From positions 49,665,001 through 49,729,000 of the forward strand of contig CM060883.1 of the NCBI GenBank assembly GCA_030762935.1: 64,000 nt of DNA. The letters run 5' to 3'. Below the pieces are notes generated by a model. The model saw only the letters and a program-made list of their open reading frames with translations. It was not told where the DNA came from and ran no database searches. The DNA is from Hymenopus coronatus. Lineage: Eukaryota > Arthropoda > Insecta > Mantodea > Hymenopodidae. This document shows positions 25,601 to 38,800 of the stretch, piece by piece; the first letter of the stretch is position 1, and each line of letters begins with the position of its first letter. The position numbers were made by a program, and so were the translations under genes.

Positions 25601-28600
25601 AAGCCGCCTCCCGCCTCCCTGAAAAAAAAACCTTGATGCTCATTCATGAAAATAAATAATTCTCTTGCACAAACTTGTTCATTTACTATTAGATTACCCA
25701 GTCCCTTCTAACATTGTTAGTGTAATAAGTTGTTTTGTTAACTAACAAACTAACTGATATTACAGAGTTGGAGTCCCAGATAGAGCAGTTGAGAGATACA
25801 CAGAGAAAGTATTCTAACATTCTTCGTCTTTCTCGTGCTCTTGCCAGTCATTTTTATCATGTGGTTCAGACACAGGTGAGTTATCTTTGCTTTATAATTT
25901 CTATCCTGTTCTCTCAAGAACTGTGCTGACAGGAACATACATTTTGTGTTTTGACCATATGCGGCAAGGGCAGCTTCTTAATGTGGTAGCAAGTTTACAC
26001 TATAATCAAAATCCTGGGTCTCTCATTAATTAAATAACGTATACTGTTTATAATTTTGGACTGATTCGGACCTGATCTTGTGGAGTGGACTTTGGCAAGC
26101 ATTGTAATGTTTGTAGGTGCCAAGTAGTGCACTGCCACCTGCAACCCACAGTCATATAATGGTTAGGTATAGGTCATGATAAACCAAGTTCAGACGCATA
26201 TGGAGGGGAAATAAAGGGTATATTGTTGGTTAACCTAATAGTTTGATAAGTTGGTTAACCTAATGGTTTGATAAGTTCTCAGAACGGAATAGAAGAAAGT
26301 ACTTATGACTCTGCAACTTATTTTATTTTTCAATATAGTCTCCTTGTAGATTAATGCACTGGGTCCAGCGATGTTCCAATGCCTTGATTCCATCTCGAAA
26401 ATGAAATTCCTCCAGGCCTGCAAAATAGTTGTCAACTTCGGCAATCAATTCTTCATTTGAAGGGAATCTTTGTCCACCAAGGAAAATTTTTAGCTTAGGG
26501 AAGAGATGGAAGTCTGACAGAGCCATACCAGGCAAATAAGGTACCTTAGTTTGTTCTAATTTTGGTATGTTCAACAGCACCTGTGTACAGGCTTGCTTTG
26601 TCTTGATGAAAGATGACTTTCTTCCTTGCTAAACCTGGCCTTTTTTCACGTATATTTTGTTGTAATTGACCCAGGAGGTTAGCATAGTACTCTATAGCAA
26701 TTGTTTGCTCATTGGGGATATACTCTACAAACAGAATCCCCTTCTCATTCCAGAAAACTGATACCATGACCTTTCCGACCAAAAGAATTGACTTTGCTTT
26801 TTTTGTGGCAGAGAATCAATATGCTTCCACTGTTTTGGCTGTTGTTTTGACTCTGGGATATAGTAGTGGATCCAAGTTTCATCTGTGGCACAAAAAGTCT
26901 TGTTTGTTACCCCTAAAACAGGCTAAACATTGTTCCAATACTTCCATTCTCTTTCATTTTTGTTTCAGCACAAAGAGTCGCAGCACCCATCTTGCAGACA
27001 ATTTTTTCATATATAATTCTTCAGTCAATATACCCTTTCAGATGATATCTGGCAAGCTTGAACAATTTCATGCATTTTCAGTCGGCAATCCTTCATGGCT
27101 ATTTGTGCACTTTTGCAATGATTTCTGGGGTAGTGACACATCTTGGCCGACCACTGCACAGATCACCTAAGCTCTCTTGACCAAATTTAAAGTTGTTTGT
27201 CCACTTGGCAACGGTTGAATATGAAGCAGCAATGTATTCAGAAAATCAGCATGAATGTTCTTTACTTTCATACCTTTCTTTACAAAATACTTAATCATGC
27301 TCGAATCTCAATGTTTTCCATCTTTGCAAATCACTACACAGGAACAACAATAAAGCTGCATCACCACTACAGCATGTTCCAAGAACACTGACATGAACCG
27401 TGTTTACAGGCAACAGTCCAATGAATATCATGAGAAGAGCTTGTGGCTCTAGGGCTGACCTCTATTGGTGATTCTGAGAACATATCAAACAACTCATAGA
27501 ATATGATGATCGCTGACGAAAAAATGTTTTTGTTTTGTCAACAGAACAAACCTTTTTGCTTCATCTCATCTATTGAATTCACAGAAAATGTTTTACCTCG
27601 CTTCTGCATTTTTATCTGCTACATATGTATTGCTAATTTAAATGTTTGATAACTAAATATAGCATTTTCACACTAGCATTCTGCCATATAAAATTGCAAA
27701 ATGCTTACAGCCTGAAACCTAGCCTATTAACAAACCCTGCTGCCCAAAATCTAGCCTAATACCATAATTTTATCTGCGCTTTAGCAATGCAAAAGGAATA
27801 AACAGTTAGGGAGAATCTCCACTGTACAGCTTTATTATGTTCCTATCACAAGTCATATTATGTCATCAAAGTATATACCTAATCATAAGGTAAATATTAG
27901 GATCTAGATAATTTTGCATTGTAACAGAACTTGCAAACTTGGAATTATTCACTACGGTTATTCCCCATGTAATTTAAAATGCACTACTTGATGTAAGTAT
28001 AATATGTTGTGAATTTTGATTTATTTGTTTGTTTGGGTAAATGTATCAGCCTATAGTGAAAACTTCAGTTGGTGTTTATTACTTTAAATATTCAAAATGG
28101 CAGTGACTGATTCATACATAGAGGGGTTAATTTATCATTTACAATTTACTACCTGGTTACTCTTTTGTTTTATACCACTAATCACTAGTTCATTCTTTTG
28201 TTTAGTTGGTGTTGCTAGGTTATTTTTTATAGAATTTAATATTTTCTGGTCAAATCTTTGCAATATAGTATTTAAATTCACATTGTATTTATGAAATAGT
28301 CTAGATAAACATCATTTGATGGTCTGACCTTCCCAGATAAATTTCTTGTTCCACTCAAGAATTTATCGATCAGGCCAGACATCTTATGATAATACTTGTG
28401 ATAATTTTGTGATGAACCACTTCAGAGTCACCATCCATCCTGGTATGAGGGAAGTTCAAAGTACCCATGTTTCAGAATAGCTGGTATTGTTAAGGCAAGT
28501 TGGTGTTACCATTGCGTACTGTCATTTGTTACATATCACCAAAACAAATTTGGTAGTGATTCGTTGGTTAGTTTGGATTTGGCAGGCATTTCAGTTAGAC

Positions 28601-29752
28601 GTTCAACATGTTTTTGCAAATATAGAAAAAGTGCATATTGTTTAGTGATTTGCTTTTTACTTTTGGGTAGGAAAACTTGTAAGGAGATAAAGCAAAATTG
28701 GATACTGTTCAACGTCTATGGCAACAAATGCTGGTTCAATGACTTTAAACATGGTCTAACATCCATTTTTGATGAGGAATGTCCAGAATGCCTGGCAGAT
28801 GTGATTATGGAGGAAATTATTGGAAAAGTCTATGATATGGCTCTCACTAAATGTCAAATGAAAGTTTGTGTTGTGTTTGAATGGCATTGTTGACAGGAAC
28901 AGCAGTTTATATTCTGCATAAGCAAGAGATAAAAAGTTGACATCTCATTGCTCATATTGACAAGCAGGTGCAGCTTTCAACTTCTAAGCTGTGTTTGTAG
29001 CTATTTAAGTAAAATCTGAAACATTTTTTGTTGATGAGACCTAGATTTATCATTATACTTCAGGAAACAAACACTAATCAAAATAATGGGTTACTTCCAG
29101 TGAATCTGCTCCAAAAAGAGCAAAGACTGTTCCATTGGCCAGAAAAGTGATTAGGATATGAAGGGTGTCGAACTCATTGACCTCTTAGAAAATAGAAAAA
29201 CAATTACTGGACAAGGAGTTGGAGACACGATCCTATTTGGCGAAGAAGAAAGTGTTGTTTCACCCTACAGTGTACCAGCACATTCATCTGGTGTTGTTGC
29301 TACCAAACGTCATGGATTGTGTAATGAATTATTGCTGCCCCTCATATTCATCTGACCTGGCTTTCTGTGAGTTCTGCTTGTTCCCAAACATGAAGAATTG
29401 ACTCATAGGAACAAAATTGCAATCAATTAGGGAGGTCATTGTCGAGACAGAGGCATATTTTGCAGAAATTGACATTTCTTATTTTTTGGAGGGGCTAAAA
29501 TGGCAGGAATGCTAATAGAAGTGTATATTCCTAAAAGGGGACAATATTGAGAAATAAATAATTTGTATTTGAGAAAATGACATTATTCCTAACATGTGAA
29601 CTTATTGAACTGCCCTTATAGAGAGATTTTCATTATTATAAGTGTGCTACCCCTCACCTAAGAAAATGGAATACTGCAGTTGACTTAAACATAAGTACTG
29701 TGATTTTGACAGTTGTTCACATTTGAAACTTCCTGAATGATAATACAGAAAT

Positions 29753-29822
<70 letters not shown>

Positions 29823-32800
29823 GTGTTGCATTCACATTACTTTCGGGCCGTGCCGTGGCCGAGTGGTTAGACCACTAGTCTCTCACCTAGATGGCCGGGG
29901 TTCGATCCCAAGCGACCGCATGTGAGATTTGTGGTGGACAAAGCGGCGCTGGGGTGGGTTTTCTCCAGGTACTCCGGTTTCCCTGCCATCGCATTCCACC
30001 GGTGCTCCATCATTCATATATCACCAGTGTCACCGCCTGCGGTGCCATTAGTAGTTAAAGCGGGCATTAAGCACTACAAAAAAACAACAACATTACTTTC
30101 TCTATGCATTCTTCAAGAACCTATTCTTATTAAAGCTTATTTTTCCATCTACTTCAAGTTAATCAGGATAAACATTTGTAGAAATGTTTTAGTTCACATT
30201 CACCCTGGGCCTATAAGAAGATATTGATCTGTCCTTATCCCTTGTGACTATAATGGAACGTATAGTGATACTATTTCTGTATACATTTATCTCAGTTAAC
30301 CTGAAGTAGATAAAAAGCTAAACTTTTGCAGGAATAGTCAGTAGAAGAGAGATAAAAATAAATACTAATGGCTAGGGAAAGGAATGAGAAAGATTATTAG
30401 AAAGAATACTACATATTTTAATGGTTTCTTTGTATACTGTATCTGTTCACTTCTTTCTGGATGCAAAAAGTTTTGTAATGTTATGATGAATGTGTACGTT
30501 TTGTCTAATAATTATGCCATGAACATGGGTTGATAAAATAAGATATAGAACATATACATGGAAGTTAGAGTTAATTTCTGACATCTCCTAAATAGATCTT
30601 TATATGAATGTGTGCTGGGCTATTATAGCATTCTTTTGCAATAGAAGTATATGATAACCTTTTACTGAATTAGCTCAGAATATTGTCCCATAAATTTTCA
30701 GCATTCAGGCAGAAGTTATTAAGTTCAAAAATGCTTTTTGAGATAATATTATAGCTACATTCCCCAAGCAATGCTCTATAGTCTGGTAAAATTTGCTAAA
30801 TCACTGAGTTGCAGTCTGACATTTTTACTATTTTTCATGATTGTTCAAAAGTTTATATTGGCCACATCTAAGGAAGTCCTGCCTGAATGCCAACAATATC
30901 ATGATAGAGTTAAAATAGGCCCAATAATTTTGCGCTTTTGCAACCTTTGCAATCTATAAAGCCAAATTTAAGTCATGTCTTTCTGCTAATACGGTAATTA
31001 GTATGGTAGGGATACATGATTTGAATATGTTGTCAGAACCTACCAGCCATTATATTGTAAGTAACAACAAGGTCATCTACAGTTCAATTAAGGTGACTAG
31101 TTCTGCTGTAGTTTACATAACACTTTTGTTCCTCATCTATGGATGAGGGAATGATAGAAACTAAAATCTATGTGACAGAAATTAAATCTACGAGGGCGGT
31201 CTGAAAAGTTCCGACCTAATAAAGATACAAGACATTTTTTCAGAATTTTTTTTTTAATTTATTTTTCAACATAGTCTCTTTGTAACTCTGCACACTTCTC
31301 CCAGCGATGCTCCCATCTCTGTTACCTGTCCAAATAGTACTCAGCATTTTTCTCTGCAAAATAATTGTTTACGAAGGTGATTGCCTCTTCATTTGACGAA
31401 AATCTGTCCTCCGAGTGTAATTTTCAGATGAGGGAACAAAAAGAAATCACTTGGGGGTTGGATCTGGTGAGTAAGGTGGATGGTCAAGCAGTTCATACTG
31501 TAATTCATGGATTTTCGCCATTGCAACCCCTGAGGTGTGTTGTCTTGGTGAAACAGGAATTTCTTTTTCTGCAAGATCTGCCTTCAGCATGTCAAGTAAT
31601 GATGCGTGGTATGCTCCTGTAATGGTTTTTCCTTTTTGAAGATAATCAATTAAAATAACTCCATGACTATCCCAAAAAACAGTCGCCATCACTTTCCCAG
31701 CCGAAAAAACAGTTTTTGCTTGTTTTGGAGCCTATTCCCCCTTTGCAGTCCACTATTTGGACTCTATTTTTGTTTCGGGCATATAATGGTGTATCCAAGT
31801 TTCATCTACAGTAATTAGTTATTTATTTATTGTGTCTAAACTGCAGAAATGTTCATTCAAACTAATTTTTGGTCAAACGTGAACAAACACGGCACCCAAC
31901 ACGCGGACAGCTTTCTCATGTCTAAATGTTGATTTAATATGTGACAAACACATTCCTTCGACATGTTCATATCCTCTGTTGTCTCTTTCACTTTAATTTG
32001 GCGGTTGTCTAGCACCATTGGTGAACTTTGGCGATGGTTTGTCAGTAGTTACAGTTTTTGGACGTCCCGAACTTTCGTCTCCCAAGCTCTTACGGCCATG
32101 TTTAAATTCAGCTGCTCAAAATTTCACTGTGGTAAATGATGGTGCAGAGTCCCCACACACAGAATCCAACTCATCTTTGATTTGTGTAGGCATATTGCCT
32201 TTCAAAAACAAATATTTAATAACAGCTTAATACTCGATTTTGTCCATTTTCATAAAAACAATCACCTCACTCAAACGACTGTTGCTTAACAATCGAGTGT
32301 CCAAAATGGCTGAAACTTTGGTGAGTAACTGTCAACAGATGAACAACAAAATTCACTAGCTTTTATTTACGAGTGTTGCCATCTCCATGTTGAGGTCAGA
32401 AACTTTTCAGACCACCCTCGTATGTTGGCTCCCAACTGGATCACATACATTAACAATTAGTCATACTGCTGACTTCACTTATCTCAGTTCAGTCTTGAAC
32501 TGCAGCAACTTAGCTATGGCTTGCATCCTTTATATAGGTAGATATTTCTCTTTCAGAGGTTTCCAAAATCTATGGGGTTCTAATATAAAATATTTGTGGT
32601 TGACTTTCAATTTTGTATGTCACAATCACTGACATCATTTGTTGCATAAAGCCATCAGTCTTAACTTTAGGTAAACTTTTTACAGTATTCGGGTGTGCTA
32701 TGAAAATCCATAAATTGAAAATACTAGATAAATATGGTACTAAATGATTGTGTACTTTTGTAGCATGCATTGGGTGAGGCATTCTCAGATCTTGCGCAGA

Positions 32801-35800
32801 AGTCCCCAGAACTTCAAGAAGAGTTCCTGTACAATGCAGAAACCCAACGCAATCTCACCAAAAATGGGGAGACATTATTAGGAGCTCTCAACTTCTTTGT
32901 ATCTTCAGTGAACACACTGTGCAATAAAACTATAGAAGATACACTGCTAACTATTCGTCAGTATGAAACTGCAAGGTGAGTGCTGCTATGAGTTGATTTT
33001 GTGATATATACTCATTGCAAAAGAGCCTCTCTTGTTAGAAAGTCACACAGATTATAAATGATGTAGAATATAACTCACATATACCACATTGTTAGAAATG
33101 TTTATTCTTATTCTGTTTATCACTTTTCTTTTCCGTTTCCACTAAATTAATTTAAACTACTTTTTAAATTTTTACCTTTTTACTTTCTCTGCTACATATT
33201 ATAAAGAGAGAAAATTTGTGTGTGTATGTAGAGTAATCTCAAAAACTGCTCAATCGGTTTGGATAATTCTTTCACTATTGAAAAACCCAATTCTCTATGA
33301 TGTACATGAAGCTAAAAAAATACCTTCTAATTGAATTTCAAAAACTACTAAAATATTAAAAAGGATTTACAAATCCCTTGTGCTTAAATGCAACACATTG
33401 GAGTTACAAAAGAACATGCTTGTGAAAAAGGCCATGATTTAAGTTAAGAATGTCAGGGGTAGAAAAAAATAGTTGTTGTTACTCCACAGAATGTAAATAG
33501 TTGCTGTACTCCACAGTGTATAAAAACATTATAATTGCAAATCAATATGTATAGAGGGCCATGATGTAACACTTCAGCAAACAGAAGGCATAGTTTAAAA
33601 AGCAACAGTCAATCCTGTCTTATATTTGTTTCTTTAATTGCACTTATTAAATACTGCAAATATGTGTGTAATAAAACAGTGTTGAAACCTCTAAATAACC
33701 TTTATTCTAATCCTATAAATGTATGCATCGAAGTTTCTAATAATCCTCATGTAAGAAGGTGTAACTTATTTTCTTTGCATTCATGTTGTAACCAGTTAGT
33801 TTATAGTAAGTAGAGGTAGTATTGTATTCCACCCAAAGTAATACTTGTTTTGAGCTAAAAAAAATAATAATAATAAATAAAACTATGTATGACCCAACAT
33901 AATTCAAAAAACAAAACTAGATAGCTATCAACTGGGTATTTCAGTTCATTTGTTACCAGAAATACAACACAAAAATTTTTGAGCAAATACCTTCATTCCA
34001 AATTACCTTTATATGGAAAAATTGTAAATATTTTTTACTGTGTGAAGAATGGCTAGCAATTTCTGTTAAATACTATGTATGTATATATAGTGTATTTACT
34101 TGGGAAATAAAATGTATACCTTCAACTTTTTAAGAATAGCCTGTAAAGTCCAAAACAGACTAAACTAAAAGGTAGGCCTCATTAAAGCACACAACTTATG
34201 TAAAAATATTTGCACTGTTAACCATTTCTATGTATTCTTGGTTTCAATTTCAAATACTATACTTCTTTTAAGTGATAAGCAACCATTTATTTTTTCTTGT
34301 ATTATGCCAAAAGCATGGCATTTCAAAACCATCACTTAGCAATCTACTTTTTAAAACTCTCACCATTGGTCTACTGTATTCTTATATCTTCAATCAAACA
34401 TAAAAATGTGTAATGAAGACTTATCTTGATTTACAAGAAGAAAGAAAAAATAATACATTTTAGAAGAGTGGAAAATGTCACATTAATGGAACACAAAGAG
34501 ACTTTTACAAATTTGGGTTTTGTTTGGATATATGATGCCCTCATTGTTAATAATGATATTAATAATAAAATGGTAGAAAAGTGGGATGGGTGGTGATAAA
34601 GGGGCTGACTTTCTACTGTCCTTTGGCTGGTGCTGGCACACAAGGATGCTTTTATGGACATAGTTTAATACTTGAAGTTTAGTTCTATATTTATCATTCT
34701 GTAGTATATTGTATTTACCTGCCAACTAAAAATCGAGTACATATCAAAACTTGAGGTCCAGCAAATGAAATATAACACCTTTACAGTAGATTTTAAAATA
34801 TATGTGACCAAATGCACCATTCCTGTTTAAGAGAACACTATAGTCAAGTTCACAGCAACCAGGGTAATCATTTCCGTTACATGTGATAAAATGTTTATCA
34901 CTCACTGGTGCATTTCCTAATGTTTTCTAATAACAAACAAAAGTAATCGATGGCAATGAAGTTTGGGCTAGATTTCAGTCTATTGGATGTTTTCGTGTTA
35001 ATTGTTTTTTTCTATACAAGCCATGTGTAGGACAGCAGTTAGATAGGTGGAATCAGACTGAAAAATGTAACACCATAGCGGGATTTGAACCACATATCTC
35101 ATGGTCCCTAGCCAGTTCCTCTAACCACTGAGCTACCATGGTGAAATGTCGACGTGGCACTAAATTCCTCTACTGAGTCATATGTTTCCTGATAAACCGC
35201 AAGGTGACTCCAATTATTTTGAGATGACTTACTCCAGTGGCAACTTACAATGTCGTAAATATTGGGCTTCATAATTTGACCAACTATTGTGTGGAAAATA
35301 CAGTGAAATCTGTACTCTACCCGGACGAGCAATGGTCATCTTAAACACCTGGGAAAGGAAAATTTATGGCCCTGTTTGTGTTAAGGGAGATTGGCGAATT
35401 AGTACCAATTCTGAATTATTGCAAGAACTATATAAGGATGCAAGAATTGTCACTGATATAAAAATTAGACAGCTAGAGTGACTGGGCACTTTATCAGAAT
35501 GGATAATAATAGAATTAAAGAGATGGAGATGGAAAGCTTCATATAGAAAAGGTTGGATGGCAATTCTTAAGGAGGTTGAAGCTAAATTAAAAGGGCTTGT
35601 CAACCACAGATAATCATGATCATGATTGTGATGAAAAAGCAATTAACACTAATTGACCTAATAGTTAGACACTGAAGCCCGGAACTTAAAGTATTTACAA
35701 CATTGTAAGTCATAAACAATTGGAGATCACCTTGTGGTTTACTGGGAAACATGCAAAGCATTTCATCTATCAAAATTTAATATTCATGCAACAGCTTTTA

Positions 35801-38800
35801 ATAAAGCAAATCTCCCACTCGATTTAGTGCAATGTTGCCATTCTGCCATGGCAGCTCAGAGGTTAAAGTAACCAGGAGATCCATGATGCAAATCCTGGCT
35901 ATGGCATTGAATATTTCAGTCTGACTCTACCTATGTGATGTTTATTTAAAAATAAATTTGGTCATGGAGCAGACATTCATATTCAGCAGTATTTTTAAGA
36001 TAAACAGATTAAACAACTGTTAATAAGCAAACAAGTATATAAGGTTACAATTAACATCATTGTCATCAATTGGCCGAAGAATAGATATAATATACATGTG
36101 TTAAAGTGTATAACAGAATCATATTTTTAATATTTTACCTCATATTGGTAGAGTTGTGATATAAACCACATACCATACTTATAATAATACAATATGCTGT
36201 TTCACTATGGAAAATTATACTAAGCATAATTGTTTCTATGATAACTTGGATAGATTTGGAGAGCAGTTCCGTTTAAACTTGTTATGATATGAGGTACGTC
36301 CAGAAAGTAAGTTCCATTTCAAATTATCTCCGCTGCAGCGCTGCGATCGCAGTTCTGCACATGCACGGTAGACGCTCTGTATCAAGGAGAAGAAACGTGC
36401 GCCATTTTGAGATCGCTGTCAGCCACATACGCTTTTTTGTGCTTGTTTACAATGTTGGTGTTGATTGAAAATCCCGCCGCTTGTGAAATCAGATCTGTGA
36501 TTCGTTTTCTGAATGCTAGGAAAGTGAAACCAATTGAAATTTATCAGCAAATTTGCGAAGTTTACGGACAAAATGCGATGAGTGATTCAATGGTGAGAAG
36601 ATGGGTCCGACAGTTCAATGAAGGATGTAGTGAAGTGCACGATGAAGAACGAAGTGGGCGTCCATCTTTGGTTACAGAAAAACTGGTTCACGCGATTGAT
36701 GACAAGATCCAGGAAAACCACAAGTTTACAGTTAGTGCTCTCACTATGGAATTTCCGCAAATCTCACGATCACTAATTCATGAAATTGTTACCGAAAAAC
36801 TAAAATTTCGTAAACTTTGCTCACGTTGGGTACCAACTTTTTGAAGACACAAGCGGTAAACTTCTATGAAGAAGGTATACAAAAACGTGTGCCATGCTAT
36901 GACAAATGCCTGTAAAATTTCAGCAGTTATGTGGAAAAGTAGTTTAAGAGTTGTAGAATTTTGTGCAATAAATAATTATTCTGTATCTGTACACAATTTA
37001 ATTTTATTACCAAACGGAACTTACTTTCTGGACGTATCTCATATCATTAAAATTCTGAAGTTATTAACAATGAAGTTACATAATATGAGTACTTATGCTA
37101 TTTGGTGAATTATTTATACTTAAAAGCTTCATTTATAGTTTCAATTTCTCTTAACTAGTTTTCAAAGCCAATTACTTTCATTGTTGGCACTTTCCATTTG
37201 AACTTGTTATAAAATCATTAAAATTCTAAAGTTATTAACAGTGAAGTTACATAATATGAGACTTATGCTATTTGGTGAATTGTTTATACTTAAAAGCTTC
37301 ATTTCATTTACTGTTTCAGTTTCTCTGAATAGTTTTTAAAGCCAATTACTTTCATTGTTGGCACTTAATTGATTGATCATCTTTAATGAGTTTAGATTAG
37401 TTGTACTCTTATCCTCTGGTGGTTGACTGATGAAGTTCGCCATAGTCTATTGTTGGAATTGCAAAATTCATGACAGTTTTGCTGTGTTTAAACATGAAGA
37501 GCTATTCTCAGATAGTTTTCATATGGAGTTGTTTAACAATGATTCGAATGATTAAAGGATTCCATTAAAATTATGCTCCACTATATACAAATACTCCTAA
37601 TCATTTATAAGTTATTCATATATTAATTCATGTGAAACCTAATTAAGTAGCTTAAATCAATACTGTAGATGAGGTTGTTAAGGCACAGACACATGAACTA
37701 AAGGTCTATGGTTCAAATCCTGCTAGGACCATCCTTCTTGACTGAGGTTCTTTCCAGGTTTTCCTCATGTTTCATAACTGGCAGATACAGAGGGGCTTCT
37801 CTAAACTTAAGTCTGAAATGTCTCTTCCCATATTTCCTTTCCCAATTCCAATTTAATTTGTGTATTATCATTGTCCTACCTGTGCTAGCATATAACAGTA
37901 AGAGCAGGCATAAATACTATTTAAAAAAAAAAAGAGTAGTTTAATTTCTAGTTTGTCATAATGGTTTCTCCAAAAGTGAGGTACCAATGCTGATTCTTCC
38001 AAATGTGTGAATTTGTGAGATTCCGTTAAGTTGCTTCAACCAGATTTCCAAGTTTCTTTTGGTTTTGCTGCTGTAAACCTTTCCAGAATCTCTTTTATCT
38101 ATCATACTTTCTTATATTTGGTATAGTTTTTTTGTAACAGAGTATTTAGGTTTTGGTGAATTTATTTGAGGACCTATTTTGATATTGTTGTCTTTGAAAA
38201 ATTTCTTAAACCCTGTGTGGTATGTAAATGTTTATTTACTTTTGGTTAATCTTTTTTGTGCTACTGCTCAAATTTATTCATTTTGCTTCTTGTATTTGTT
38301 AATTAGTTTATTAGTTCCCTCTTAAACCCATTAAGTGTAAGCAGTCTATCAAATAACATAAATGTAGTTCCAAATGAAGTTGTTGAGAAAATGTTAATTG
38401 CAATAAAGTATGTACTTCCTTTTTCAGGATAGAATATGATGCTTACCGGACAGATTTGGAGATGCTTGCTCAGGCACCAAGAACAGAGACAAATACAGCA
38501 CGGCTGGAAGAGGCCCAACAGAACTATGATCTTCATAAAGTTCACTTTGAGAAACTACGTTCAGATGTTTCTATCAAACTCAAGTTCCTGGATGAAAATA
38601 GGGTAAGTGGTGTATGTGTTGTTGCATTCCCTCCCTCCCCCAGTTTAATAATTACAATGTGGATAAATATAAAACAGTTTTGAAGCACCATCTTTTCAAT
38701 AGAGTATAACATATTTTAATAGTATAATCTCATCTAAAGTGCAGATTTGCTTCCTCAACTTAATTTAATGAGAATATAACAATGGTGTAGTGTGAAATAA

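Larger units (their letters stand above)
24234..25765 (+). other. Arfip: Arfaptin intron 2 (1.5 kb)
   Basis: Donor GTAAGT, acceptor 'ATATTACAG' at 25757-25765. Most of it is R1 debris (24410-25395). Nothing is recognised at 24234-24409 and 25396-25756. Confidence 0.85.
25876..32763 (+). other. Arfip: Arfaptin intron 3 (6.9 kb)
   Basis: Donor GTGAGT, acceptor 'TTTTGTAG' at 32756-32763. It holds three mariners (26261-27497, 28446-29618, 31191-32420), a (TA)n run, SINE-C and R1 pieces. Nothing is recognised at 25876-26220, 27498-28445, 30371-31188 and 32423-32755. Confidence 0.85.
32976..38427 (+). other. Arfip: Arfaptin intron 4 (5.5 kb)
   Basis: Donor GTGAGT, acceptor 'CTTTTTCAG' ending at 38427. 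It holds an unclassified repeat, R1, two SINE-D pieces, a deleted mariner in a tandem duplication, a Penelope fragment and a SINE. Nothing is recognised at 33425-33785, 34501-35015, 35150-35848, 35965-36265 and 37936-38420. Confidence 0.85.

Noticed and set aside
26712..27170. 152-residue + strand ORF
   Set aside because: It is the shadow of the antisense mariner transposase.
29647..29925. Tyr-Ile repeat proteins on both strands
   Set aside because: They are produced by the (TA)n microsatellite.
35055..35145. tRNA gene on the minus strand
   Set aside because: Good A and B boxes, but the downstream text recurs at 35.9 kb and the arms do not fold cleanly; it is SINE-D.
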